NCBI RefSeq assembly: GCF_008974325.1
Contig: NZ_BKCG01000001.1
Span: 186,001 to 250,000 of the forward strand
Reading direction: 5' to 3'
DNA from: Patiriisocius marinus
GTDB taxonomy: Bacteria > Bacteroidota > Bacteroidia > Flavobacteriales > Flavobacteriaceae
Length of the DNA stretch: 64,000 nucleotides
Made by a program: the position numbers and the translations under genes. Shown piece by piece: positions 9,235-17,830 of this stretch; the first letter of the stretch is position 1; every line of letters starts with the position of its first letter. Under the pieces are notes generated by a model. That model was given only the letters and a program-made list of their open reading frames with translations, made no database searches and had not been told where the DNA came from.

Positions 9235-9251
9235 TTATTTATTCTAAATAA
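9235..9251. promoter_or_regulatory. AT-rich palindrome upstream of the imelysin promoter
   Basis: TTATTTATTCTAAATAA: arms TTATTTA and TAAATAA around a 3-base centre, ending eight bases upstream of the -33 element. It shares its arms with the repeat at 9170-9192, so the core promoter is bracketed by two copies, as for a regulator that binds both sides. Confidence 0.35.
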
Positions 9252-9324
9252 GCATAGTGTTGAACACAAGAAATCCACTGGTAATGATTAGTAGATCAAC
9301 AAATTAAGTAGTACGAATTTTTGG

Positions 9325-9540
9325 TTATTTTTTCACAAAAAGATAATAACCATTTACTAGAAGTATAGCAACGTTTGTAATAACGATAGGAATACTCACT
9401 AATAAAACTCCATAAGTAACAAATAGTGCACAACCTACTGAATTTACTATGCGCAACTTGCGCATATCCTTATTAAAGAAAGATAGTAATACAAAGAAAC
9501 TTGCAAGGTAACCAACTAGTTCGGTAGGATTAAGCTCCAT
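9325..9540 (-). CDS. Small SemiSWEET/YgjV-like membrane protein
   Basis: 71 aa with three predicted membrane helices (about 9-22, 29-47 and 51-68). The pattern VGYLASFFVLLSFFNKDMRKLRIVNSVGCALF resembles a single unit of the small SemiSWEET/YgjV superfamily, whose members move sugars or have unknown roles. The substrate cannot be assigned. A -7-like element TATTTTTG is on the minus strand at 9579-9572. It stands alone, divergent from the export operon. Confidence 0.6.
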   Translation of the reverse strand: MELNPTELVGYLASFFVLLSFFNKDMRKLRIVNSVGCALFVTYGVLLVSIPIVITNVAILLVNGYYLFVKK

Positions 9541-9635
9541 AAAATATAAAGTTTATTAAAAATATTATTTACAAAAATAGCCCATTTACCCTCCTTCTGA
9601 ACTCTAATCTAACACAAATAGTAAAATAAAAAATG

Positions 9636-9663
9636 GTTTAACTTTCATAAATAAAAGTTAAAC
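9636..9663. promoter_or_regulatory. Long inverted repeat upstream of the export operon
   Basis: Perfect 10-base arms GTTTAACTTT (9636-9645) and AAAGTTAAAC (9654-9663) with an 8-base spacer, ending just upstream of the -33 element of the ABC gene. It could be an activator or repressor site or a terminator-like hairpin; no second copy precedes the TetR gene. Confidence 0.45.
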
Positions 9664-9664
9664 A

Positions 9665-9695
9665 TTGTTTAATGATAGTAATACTATTATATTTG
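9665..9695 (+). promoter_or_regulatory. Promoter and putative TetR operator of the ABC/HlyD/TolC operon
   Basis: TTG (9665-9667), 20 bases, then TATATTTG (9688-9695). Inside the spacer is the small palindrome TAGTAATACTA (9676-9686). The stretch AGTAATACTATTATATTTG (9677-9695) occurs again, base for base, in front of the TetR gene at 14211-14229, which makes it the likely TetR binding site. The implied transcription start (about 9702) lies after the GTG at 9697, so translation must begin at the ATG at 9718. Confidence 0.65.
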
Positions 9696-9717
9696 CGTGG
9701 TAAAAAATATTCAGTTT

Positions 9718-11391
9718 ATGAAAGAAGTGATGTCACCTTGGAAACGGTTTATGAGTTTATTAAAACTCGACAAAAAAGATATTCGCCAAATTTTCTATTA
9801 TGCCATATTCGCTGGTATTGTTGCCCTCTCACTTCCGCTAGGAATACAAGCAATCATTAATCTAATTCAAGGTGCTCAAGTATCTAGTTCTTGGATTGTA
9901 TTAGTAGTACTTGTAACTCTAGGCGTCGCTTTTCAAGGTATATTACAATTAATGCAGATTCGCATTTTAGAAAATATGCAACAGAAAATATTCACTCGAG
10001 CTTCATTTGAATTTGCATACAGATTTCCTAAAATCAAAATGGAAGAATTACGTAATTACTATCCACCAGAATTAGCCAACAGGTTTTTTGATGTTTTGAC
10101 AATCCAAAAAGGTCTTTCTAAAATATTATTAGACTTTCCTGCTGCAGTTTTACAAATTGTTTTTGGGCTTGCGCTACTTTCATTTTACCACCCTTTCTTT
10201 ATTATTTATGGTTTTTTACTTGTACTACTAATCTACTTAGTATTCACATTTACCGCAAAAAGAGGGTTAGACACCAGCTTGATGGAGTCTAAAAAGAAAT
10301 ACAAAGTTGTTCACTGGATACAGGAAGTTTCTCGCTCTTTAATTAGTTTCAAACTATCTGGAAGCACTAATTTAGCAATGAATAGAAATGATCATTTAAC
10401 ATCCGATTATTTAGAAGCTCGCGAAAGTCATTTTAGGATTTTAGTTATTCAGTTTATCCAGCTTATTGGTTTCAAGGTTCTTGTTACTGCAGGACTTTTA
10501 GTAATAGGTGGTTTATTAGTACTAAATCAAAAAATGAATATTGGGCAATTTGTAGCTGCTGAAATTATCATTCTTTTAGTAATTAGCTCAGTTGAAAAAT
10601 TAATTCAGGGATTAGAATCCTTTTATGACGTACTTACATCTCTTGAAAAAATAGGCCAAATTGTAGATAAAGAATTAGAAATGCAAGAAGGTGAAAACCC
10701 TTTTGATTCACAACAACCTTTTACGGTTGAACTTGAGAACTTAAAATATGTTTCGCAAGAAGGACAAGAAATATTATCAGATATTGACTTTATCATCAAT
10801 AGTAATGACCGTATTTTATTTGATGGAGCTTCGGGAAGTGGTAAAACAACTTTGCTAAAAATACTATCTGGGCTTATCAGGCCAACAAGTGGTTCATTAT
10901 ATATTAATGATGTTTCTATCAAAGGAATTTGGCCCAATAAATACAGAGCAAACATAGGTCAAGTATTACCTGATCAACTTCCGTTTGAAGGAACTATTTT
11001 AGAAAACATCACTTTTGGTCGTAAGGATATTTCTCAAGAACACTTACATAATGTACTTAGAGAAGTGGGCTTAAACAGTTTTATTAAACAGCAACCTAAC
11101 GGAATAAATACACTCTTATATCCTGAAGGACAACAAATTCCGTTTACCGTATCAAAGCGAATTGTTCTTGCTCGTGCAATTATTCACAGCCCTAAACTTC
11201 TGTTACTTAAAGATCCTTTAGAGCATTTTGAAAAAGAAGAGACTGAAAAAATTATAACTTATCTAACAGCTCCAGAAAGACCTTGGGCACTTGTAGTTTC
11301 AAGCCGAAATGTGCAATGGAAAAAGCACTGTGGACAAACCATTAAAATTTCAGAAGGAATAATAACATCTAAAAACAGTACAAATGCTTAA
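9718..11391 (+). CDS. ABC transporter, fused permease and degenerate ATPase domain
   Basis: 557 aa from the ATG at 9718; a GTG at 9697 is in frame but lies upstream of the inferred transcription start. The N-terminal ~300 residues form an ABC type-1 exporter membrane domain (helices beginning IRQIFYYAIFAGIVALSLPL). The nucleotide-binding domain has a good Walker A, GASGSGKTT (residues 370-378). Other motifs deviate: the signature region reads PFTVSKRIVLARAI instead of an LSGGQ core, the Walker B reads LLLLKDP instead of LLLLDEP, and the H-loop His is Ser (VVSSRN). With HlyD and TolC partners it resembles type I secretion or efflux systems. It may hydrolyse ATP poorly, or act through one site only. 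Confidence 0.85.
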   Translation: MKEVMSPWKRFMSLLKLDKKDIRQIFYYAIFAGIVALSLPLGIQAIINLIQGAQVSSSWIVLVVLVTLGVAFQGILQLMQIRILENMQQKIFTRASFEFAYRFPKIKMEELRNYYPPELANRFFDVLTIQKGLSKILLDFPAAVLQIVFGLALLSFYHPFFIIYGFLLVLLIYLVFTFTAKRGLDTSLMESKKKYKVVHWIQEVSRSLISFKLSGSTNLAMNRNDHLTSDYLEARESHFRILVIQFIQLIGFKVLVTAGLLVIGGLLVLNQKMNIGQFVAAEIIILLVISSVEKLIQGLESFYDVLTSLEKIGQIVDKELEMQEGENPFDSQQPFTVELENLKYVSQEGQEILSDIDFIINSNDRILFDGASGSGKTTLLKILSGLIRPTSGSLYINDVSIKGIWPNKYRANIGQVLPDQLPFEGTILENITFGRKDISQEHLHNVLREVGLNSFIKQQPNGINTLLYPEGQQIPFTVSKRIVLARAIIHSPKLLLLKDPLEHFEKEETEKIITYLTAPERPWALVVSSRNVQWKKHCGQTIKISEGIITSKNSTNA

Positions 11392-12736
11392 TATTTCTCA
11401 TAACCAATTAAATAAAAAGGTTTCGCTGGAAGGGTACACATCTTTCAACAAAGTATTTAAGTCTAAATACAACAACTTATTTAGCAGATTTCTTGGAGTA
11501 TTTGCGATTATTGTAATTATTATCCTGTTTTTACCGTGGACTCAAAATGTTAGCGGAAACGGTTTTGTTACCACATTAACACCAGATCAAAGACCTCAAA
11601 CTATCCAATCTCCTATTCCTGGAAGATTAGAAAAGTGGTTTGTAAAGGAAGGTGATTTTGTCACCAAAGGAGATACCATTTTATTTATTTCGGAAATAAA
11701 AACCGAATATCAAGATCCACGATTAGTGGAGCGCACTAATCAACAAAGAGATGCTAAAAGCAGATCGGTTGGATCTTATAAAGAAAAAATAAAAGCACTT
11801 GAAAACCAAGTTGGAGCACTTACAAACGAACGCCAATTAAAGTTATCTCAAGCGCAAAACAAACTCAAACAATCGCGTTATAAGGTAAAAAGTGATAGTA
11901 TTGATTTTCAAGCAGCTAAAACTAATTTAGAAATTGCGCAACGCCAGTTTGACCGTACAGTTACCTTACAAAACGAAGGCTTAAAAGCAATGACTGATGT
12001 TGAATCTAAACGATTAAAACTACAAGAAACTCAGGCGAAATTAATAGGACAAGAAAATAAATTACTGGCTAGTAAGAACGAAATTATTAATGCACAATTA
12101 GAAATAAACCGCATTAGTGCTGAGTATGCAGATAAAATATCTAAGTCGAGAAGCGATCGTTTTACAGCAGAATCAAATCAATTTGAGGCTGAAGCACAAG
12201 TTTCTAAATTAGAGAATCAATCTGCTAATTATGAAATTCGAAATGCTATGTATTATATAACTGCTCCACAAAATGGTTACATAAATAAAGCTATAAAAGG
12301 TGGTCTTGGCGAGACTTTTAAAGAAGGGGAACGTCTTGTAGGTATTATGCCTTCTAACTATGACCTTGCTGTTGAAACTTTTGTAGACCCCATCGATTTA
12401 CCTTTAATGCACATAGGTGAAAATGTTCGAATTCAATTTGATGGTTGGCCTGCAATTTTCTTTAGTGGTTGGCCTAATGCTTCATTTGGAACCTACGCAG
12501 GTAAAGTTGTAGCAATCGAAACATTTATTAGTGAAAACGGAAAATTCAGAATGTTAATTGCTCCAGACACAGAAGAAAATGAGTGGCCTAAAAATGTTCG
12601 AGTAGGATCTGGAGCATACACTATTTCATTACTAGAAGATGTGCCTATTTGGTTTGAAATATGGAGACAACTTAATGGCTTCCCTCCTAACTATTACACA
12701 CCAGAAACCACTGGTACTAAAACTGCAAAAAAATGA
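11384..12736 (+). CDS. HlyD-family membrane fusion protein
   Basis: 450 aa. One N-terminal membrane helix (about residues 34-55, VFAIIVIIILFLPW) is followed by a biotinyl-lipoyl-like half (PIPGRLEKWFVKEGDFVTKGDT), a long alpha-hairpin of about 160 residues rich in Lys, Gln and Glu, the second lipoyl half (YYITAPQNGYINKAIKGGLG) and a beta-barrel segment. This is the periplasmic adaptor that joins an inner-membrane ABC exporter to a TolC channel. The start overlaps the ABC gene by 8 bases and the end overlaps the TolC gene by 4, indicating coupled translation in one operon. Confidence 0.92.
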   Translation: MLNISHNQLNKKVSLEGYTSFNKVFKSKYNNLFSRFLGVFAIIVIIILFLPWTQNVSGNGFVTTLTPDQRPQTIQSPIPGRLEKWFVKEGDFVTKGDTILFISEIKTEYQDPRLVERTNQQRDAKSRSVGSYKEKIKALENQVGALTNERQLKLSQAQNKLKQSRYKVKSDSIDFQAAKTNLEIAQRQFDRTVTLQNEGLKAMTDVESKRLKLQETQAKLIGQENKLLASKNEIINAQLEINRISAEYADKISKSRSDRFTAESNQFEAEAQVSKLENQSANYEIRNAMYYITAPQNGYINKAIKGGLGETFKEGERLVGIMPSNYDLAVETFVDPIDLPLMHIGENVRIQFDGWPAIFFSGWPNASFGTYAGKVVAIETFISENGKFRMLIAPDTEENEWPKNVRVGSGAYTISLLEDVPIWFEIWRQLNGFPPNYYTPETTGTKTAKK

Positions 12737-14163
12737 TAAAAAGCATATTTAACCATACATTATTAATGCTTTGTTTGTTTTTATCCGAAATATTAATAGG
12801 GCAAACAACGGCAACAAATTTACAAAACACCCTCACTTTTGAAGAGTATTTGGGTTATGTGAAGATGCACCACCCTTTAATGAAACAAGCTGAACTCACT
12901 TTAAAAATGGGTGAAGCTAACTTACTAAAATCTAGAGGTGGTTTCGACCCTAAAATTGAAGTGGATTACGATCGTAAGAAGTTTAAAGACACAGAGTATT
13001 ACGATCAATTAAACGCAACATTCAAATTACCTACTTGGTACGGAATAGAGTTTAAGGCTAATTTTGAAGAAAATTCAGGACAGTTTTTAAACCCAAGTTT
13101 AACTGTTCCTGAAGATGGATTGTATAGTGCTGGAGTTTCGTTTTCATTAGCCCAAGGGTTACTAATAAACGAACGAATGGCCACTTTAAAGCAAGCACGT
13201 TTTTTTAAAGAACAAACTAAAGCTGATAGAGATTTATTAGTCAACAACCTTTTATTTGAAGCGAGTCAAGCTTATTTTAATTGGATTGAAGCTACTAATG
13301 AACAAACCATTTATCAAAATTTTTTAGACAACGCTACTACTAGACTTAAAGCTATAGAGCGCAGTGTAGAAACCGGAGACAAAGCTGCAATAGACATTAC
13401 AGAAGCTCGTATAATTTTACAAACTCGACAATTAAACTTAGAAGCTGCTACATTAAAAAAACAAAAAGCAGTTTTAGCAGCTAGCAACTTTATTTGGTTA
13501 AACGACATCCCAATGGAAATTGAAAGTACAATCTCTCCATCATTGCCTTCAATTGAAACTTTAGAAACATCCCTTTTAATAGATGGTATTACTAATATAG
13601 AAATGGTATTAGCGACACATCCAAAATTGAAAAGTTTAGACGCGAAAATTGAAAGTTTACATGTGGCTAGATCTTTAAAACGAAACAAGCTTCTGCCAAA
13701 ACTTGATCTACAATATAATTTTCTATCACAAGATTACGATCAACTTAATAATTTTAACACAGCAAATTATAAAGCGTTTGTCAATTTTAGTATCCCTTTA
13801 TTTTTAAGGAAAGAGCGAGGTGATGTACAATTAGCTACATTGAAAATAAATGATGTTTCATTTGAAAGAAAATCAACAAACTTAGCTCTCAAAAATAAAA
13901 TTGAAGCCACACAAGCCGAAATAGTTTCACTAGAAAAACAAACACTATTAATTGATTCGATTGTTACAGACTACATTGCTTTAGTGAATGCAGAAGAACG
14001 CAAATTTAGCTTAGGAGAAAGCTCGTTATTTTTAATAAATTCAAGAGAGCAAAAATTGATTGATGCCCAATTAAAAGAAAATAAATTACAAGTTAAAAAC
14101 CTGTATGCAACTGCTAATTTATACAACGCTTTAGGGATTGTTGAACCTATTTTAACTAACTAA
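12733..14163 (+). CDS. TolC-family outer-membrane efflux protein
   Basis: 476 aa with a signal peptide ending near LIGQ (residue 24). Long amphipathic helices in two halves are typical of the TolC trimer, for example HPLMKQAELTLKMGEANLLKSRG-like near the N terminus and FSLGESSLFLINSREQKLID near the C terminus, a hallmark of the family. It forms the outer-membrane exit duct for the ABC/HlyD pair encoded just upstream (4-base overlap). The substrate is not known. Confidence 0.92.
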   Translation: MIKSIFNHTLLMLCLFLSEILIGQTTATNLQNTLTFEEYLGYVKMHHPLMKQAELTLKMGEANLLKSRGGFDPKIEVDYDRKKFKDTEYYDQLNATFKLPTWYGIEFKANFEENSGQFLNPSLTVPEDGLYSAGVSFSLAQGLLINERMATLKQARFFKEQTKADRDLLVNNLLFEASQAYFNWIEATNEQTIYQNFLDNATTRLKAIERSVETGDKAAIDITEARIILQTRQLNLEAATLKKQKAVLAASNFIWLNDIPMEIESTISPSLPSIETLETSLLIDGITNIEMVLATHPKLKSLDAKIESLHVARSLKRNKLLPKLDLQYNFLSQDYDQLNNFNTANYKAFVNFSIPLFLRKERGDVQLATLKINDVSFERKSTNLALKNKIEATQAEIVSLEKQTLLIDSIVTDYIALVNAEERKFSLGESSLFLINSREQKLIDAQLKENKLQVKNLYATANLYNALGIVEPILTN

Positions 14164-14210
14164 AATTACATATAAATCTTAAAATTAATATAAATACTTT
14201 TTAAGATGAA

Positions 14211-14229
14211 AGTAATACTATTATATTTG
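14211..14229 (+). promoter_or_regulatory. Promoter/operator of the TetR gene, identical 19-base copy
   Basis: AGTAATACTATTATATTTG is identical to the core of the export-operon promoter. It contains a -7 element TATATTTG (14222-14229) and the half-palindrome AGTA-A-TACT. No -33 TTG is found at the right distance. The -7 element ends eight bases before the ATG, so the TetR mRNA may have almost no leader. The repeat implies autoregulation. Confidence 0.6.
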
Positions 14230-14237
14230 TCTGATAA

Positions 14238-14906
14238 ATGCAAGCACTTAATATAAATATCACGATTGAACCACACTTTTTCACTAAGGATCCCGCTTCT
14301 ACGGACTTAGGTAAAAAAATTGTGCGTCATAGTATTGAAATGATTAACGAATTAGGTTTCGAAGCATTTACATTTAGAAAACTTGGTGTAGCGATAGGAT
14401 CTAACGAAAGTTCGATATATCGTTATTTTGAAAGCAAGCACGCATTATTAGTTTATTTAATAAATTGGTATTGGAGTTGGATTGAGTACAAACTAGTCTT
14501 TGTAACTACTAATATACCTTCGGCTAAAGAAAAATTAAATAATGCTATTGTTCTTCTAACACAAGAAACAATAGAAGATACTAATGTGTCTTTTATTAAT
14601 GAGGTATTGTTACATAAAATTATTATTTCAGAATCATCTAAAGCATACCACACTTGCGATATTGATGCTGAAAATGAGAAAGGATTTTACAAAACCTATA
14701 AACGAGTTGTACAACGTGTTAGCAGTATGGTTCTTGAAATCAACCCTTCCTTTGAATTTCCTCATATGCTAGTTTCTACAGTTATTGAAGGAGCTCATCA
14801 TCAGCGTTATTTTTCAGAACACATTCCTGCTTTAACAGACGTAGTTAAAGGTAAAAATAACATTGTTCGTTTTTACACAGATTTAGTATTTAAGTCAATT
14901 TCGTAA
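14238..14906 (+). CDS. TetR/AcrR-family transcriptional regulator
   Basis: 222 aa. The DNA-binding helix-turn-helix is at about residues 26-75: IVRHSIEMINELGFEAFTFR, then VAIGSNESSIYRYFESKHAL, the characteristic YRYF recognition helix of TetR proteins. The C-terminal ligand domain is not similar to a family I recognise. The position after the ABC/HlyD/TolC operon and the shared 19-base operator indicate that it represses both the operon and itself, probably in response to the exported compound. The start is the only ATG that keeps the whole HTH. Confidence 0.88.
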   Translation: MQALNINITIEPHFFTKDPASTDLGKKIVRHSIEMINELGFEAFTFRKLGVAIGSNESSIYRYFESKHALLVYLINWYWSWIEYKLVFVTTNIPSAKEKLNNAIVLLTQETIEDTNVSFINEVLLHKIIISESSKAYHTCDIDAENEKGFYKTYKRVVQRVSSMVLEINPSFEFPHMLVSTVIEGAHHQRYFSEHIPALTDVVKGKNNIVRFYTDLVFKSIS

Positions 14907-15232
14907 TGAGAGAACAGCAAGAACATATTTCAATAGTTAACTATGCGATGATAATCGTTATGGTTTTTGGAGTCATGTTTTTATCTACATTTCAAACGAT
15001 ATCCCTTTTATTAGATATCAATGTAGATAACATTGCTATGAGTGCTGAGGAGGAACCTGAAGAGGAAAAACGTACAGAGAAAAAAATTAAAGACATTAGA
15101 ATAAGCCCAAGTTCAAATACGGACTTAACTGATAATGCTCCATATACCGCGTTAAAATCACTTTTTAAAGCTGATGAAAACGTATTGGATTATACCTTAG
15201 AAATACAAATCCCCCCTCCTAAATACGTATAG
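14906..15232 (+). CDS. Small membrane protein of unknown function, coupled to TetR gene
   Basis: 108 aa, not recognised. One hydrophobic helix (about residues 12-36: MIIVMVFGVMFLSTF and following) precedes an acidic segment with six Glu in eight residues (EEEPEEEK), then a Lys/Glu-rich and Ser/Asn-rich tail. The start codon overlaps the TetR stop by one base (TAATG), so it is very likely co-translated with the regulator and may be part of the same export or stress response. A single-pass protein with a soluble acidic tail is all that can be said. Confidence 0.6.
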   Translation: MREQQEHISIVNYAMIIVMVFGVMFLSTFQTISLLLDINVDNIAMSAEEEPEEEKRTEKKIKDIRISPSSNTDLTDNAPYTALKSLFKADENVLDYTLEIQIPPPKYV

Positions 15233-15362
15233 TTGAAATTTTAGTTTAGCATTAATACTAATGTTAAACAACGTTCCTTCCATTACAGGGAGAACAATTT
15301 TTAGCTTATTAACTAATGCGACTTCGTTAAATAAAACAGAAGCGCATTATATCATTTTACGT

Positions 15363-16958
15363 ATGAATAATTCAAACCCATTTAAAAATTTTAAGTCGGA
15401 TATTCCGGCTAGTATTGTAGTATTTTTTGTTGCCCTCCCATTATGCCTTGGTATTGCATTAGCTAGTGGAGCACCATTATTCTCAGGTCTAATTGCTGGA
15501 ATTATTGGTGGTGTTGTTGTGGGATCTTTAAGTGGATCACCATTAGGGGTAAGTGGACCAGCAGCGGGTCTTGCTGCAATTGTATTAACCGCAATAGGCT
15601 CTCTAGGCGGATTTGAAAACTTCCTTTTAGCTGTTGTTCTTGGAGGTGTAATTCAAATAATTTTTGGTTTTTTAAAAGCCGGAGTAATTGGATATTATTT
15701 TCCTTCTTCAGTAATTAAAGGGATGCTAACTGGAATTGGAATTATTATTATTCTAAAACAAATTCCACACTTTTTTGGATATGATGCAGATCCAGAAGGA
15801 GATTTCGCATTTTTCCAAATAGATGGAGAAAATACTTTTTCTGAAATTTTCAACACATTTAACTTCATTAGTCCAGGAGCAACTATTATAGCAATAATTG
15901 GACTTGGTATTTTATTATTATGGAGTAACTACCTTTCTAAAAAAGGAAAAATTTTCACTTTAATCCAAGGACCGCTTGTTGCTGTTGCTGCAGGTATTAT
16001 CTATTTTATTGTTACTAAGGATAATGAAACTTGGGGTATTTCATCTGAACATTTAGTTAGTGTTCCAGTACCAGATAGTGTAGATTCATTTTTAGGACAA
16101 TTCAGCTCACCTAATTTTGGTGCTATTACAAATCCTGCAATATGGGTTACTGCATTTACAATAGCACTTGTAGCAAGTTTAGAAACACTATTGTGTGTTG
16201 AAGCTACTGATAAATTAGACCCTAGAAAAAGAGTAACACCCACAAATCGCGAATTACTTGCTCAAGGAGCTGGTAATATTTTATCAGGTATGGTAGGTGG
16301 ATTACCAATTACACAAGTAATTGTACGTAGTTCAGCAAATATCCAATCTGGAGGTAAAACAAAAATGTCAGCTATTATTCACGGTGGATTATTATTGATA
16401 TCAGTAATATTAATTCCTAATCTATTAAACAAAATACCACTTTCAGTATTAGCAGCTATATTATTAATTGTAGGGTACAAACTTGCAAAACCTGCACTTT
16501 TCAAGCAAATGTATCAGTTAGGATGGAAACAATTTGTTCCTTTTATTGTTACTGTAGTAGGTATTGTTTTTACAGACTTGCTTGTTGGAATTGGTTTAGG
16601 ACTTGCTGTAGGTATTGTTGTTATTCTTATTAAGAGTTTCCAGAATTCACATTTCTTACATATTGAAGACAAGAGTAATGGGGTTCATAAAATTAAAATG
16701 ACACTAGCCGAAGAAGTAACTTTCTTCAATAAAGGAGCTATTTTAAAGGAGTTAGACAGTTTACCTCGTGATACGTTTTTAGAATTAGATGTTAGAAAAA
16801 CACGATTTTTAGACAATGATATTGTAGAAATTCTTGAAGATTTTTCTGAAAAAGCAAGAAACAGAAATATTGATATTACGATTATTTCAGAAAGAGGAAG
16901 TGTAACGAACCCTGATAGTTTTATCCAGTTTTTCAAATTGAGACCAAAAACAGCTTAA
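15363..16958 (+). CDS. SulP-family anion permease with STAS domain
   Basis: 531 aa from the ATG at 15363, which starts the usual SulP N terminus (NPFKNFKSDIPASIVVFFVA). The frame stays open upstream to 15261, but that extension does not look like the family. Ten or more membrane helices include LGVSGPAAGLAAIVLTAIGS and a SulP core LASLETLLCVEATDKLDPRK; a C-terminal STAS domain begins at about residue 430. SulP proteins carry sulfate, bicarbonate or other anions. With a universal stress protein and a beta-carbonic anhydrase directly downstream in the same direction, bicarbonate or CO2 handling is the likely role. Confidence 0.88.
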   Translation: MNNSNPFKNFKSDIPASIVVFFVALPLCLGIALASGAPLFSGLIAGIIGGVVVGSLSGSPLGVSGPAAGLAAIVLTAIGSLGGFENFLLAVVLGGVIQIIFGFLKAGVIGYYFPSSVIKGMLTGIGIIIILKQIPHFFGYDADPEGDFAFFQIDGENTFSEIFNTFNFISPGATIIAIIGLGILLLWSNYLSKKGKIFTLIQGPLVAVAAGIIYFIVTKDNETWGISSEHLVSVPVPDSVDSFLGQFSSPNFGAITNPAIWVTAFTIALVASLETLLCVEATDKLDPRKRVTPTNRELLAQGAGNILSGMVGGLPITQVIVRSSANIQSGGKTKMSAIIHGGLLLISVILIPNLLNKIPLSVLAAILLIVGYKLAKPALFKQMYQLGWKQFVPFIVTVVGIVFTDLLVGIGLGLAVGIVVILIKSFQNSHFLHIEDKSNGVHKIKMTLAEEVTFFNKGAILKELDSLPRDTFLELDVRKTRFLDNDIVEILEDFSEKARNRNIDITIISERGSVTNPDSFIQFFKLRPKTA

Positions 16959-16973
16959 TCAAAAACGGAAATT

Positions 16974-17819
16974 ATGAATTCAGATAAAACAACATCGAAG
17001 TATAAGTTTTTGGTACTAATTGATAAATCAAAAGCATCGTATAACGGACTCAAAAATGCTGTTAGCCTTGCTAAATTAATTAACGGTAGTATTGATATAT
17101 TGCAAGTAACATCACCTACAAGCGTTGTTACTCAGGAAAATCAAATTGCTTCAATGGCAGCTATAGGTGAAGAAGCTTCAAAGCAAAAAAAAGAGCTTCA
17201 GCAACTTGTTGATACCATTGCAAACAAAGATAAGAATGTAGCGATTAACTATAGTTTTACTATCGGAAACGTGAAAAACGAAATCAAAAAGCATATAGAT
17301 AAAACGAAGCCAGACATCATCGTTTTAGGAAAGCGCAAAAACAAGATCATAAACATTTTGGGAGATCAAGTAACTGAAGAATTGCTTAAAACTCATAATG
17401 GTGGAATATTAATATGTAGCAAAAAAGAAGTTCCTACTTCATATAGCGATCAATCTATTGGATTTTTAAATAACCATTACGGATTAGAAAAGCTATCATT
17501 TGTTGAAGATATTAGAAGGCTTACCGAAAAACCTTTGAAAATATTTAGAAACAAGGATCCTGGTAACTTAACTAATGTAGATTTAACTTTAGAATCTGGC
17601 AGTACCCAAACAGCTAACAAGGATAACATTATCTTTGAGTTTGACGCAAATAAAAGCACGGATGATATGGCTAATTTTATTTCAAAAAACAATCTAGCCT
17701 TGTTATGTATAAATAATAATGAGGAAAAAAATCAATCTTTTTTAAGTACATTAAACAATACTTTAACAAAAACAATCGAAAAAACGAACACTCCCGTTCT
17801 AGTATTAAACAACAACTAA
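16974..17819 (+). CDS. Universal stress protein (UspA-like), tandem-domain
   Basis: 281 aa. The N-terminal UspA domain (KYKFLVLIDKSKASYNGLKN) contains a hydrophobic beta strand followed by IIVLGKRKNKI, near the usual nucleotide-binding GxxGxxxxG loop, which is not well conserved here. The second half (from about 155) is a more divergent Usp-like repeat ending TNTPVLVLNNN. It sits 15 bases after the SulP gene and 11 before the carbonic anhydrase gene, so it is in the same operon. It may regulate the transporter; this is inference from position. Confidence 0.75.
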   Translation: MNSDKTTSKYKFLVLIDKSKASYNGLKNAVSLAKLINGSIDILQVTSPTSVVTQENQIASMAAIGEEASKQKKELQQLVDTIANKDKNVAINYSFTIGNVKNEIKKHIDKTKPDIIVLGKRKNKIINILGDQVTEELLKTHNGGILICSKKEVPTSYSDQSIGFLNNHYGLEKLSFVEDIRRLTEKPLKIFRNKDPGNLTNVDLTLESGSTQTANKDNIIFEFDANKSTDDMANFISKNNLALLCINNNEEKNQSFLSTLNNTLTKTIEKTNTPVLVLNNN

Positions 17820-17830
17820 AAATAAATTAT

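Noticed and set aside
9672-9860. 62-residue frame overlapping the ABC gene start
   Set aside because: Out of frame with the ABC protein and ends inside it; overlaps the promoter.
13314-13688. 124-residue open frame antisense to the TolC-family gene
   Set aside because: Shadow of a well-supported coding frame; no motif or start context.
15261-15362. 34-residue extension of SulP
   Set aside because: Does not resemble the SulP N terminus, which starts properly at 15363.
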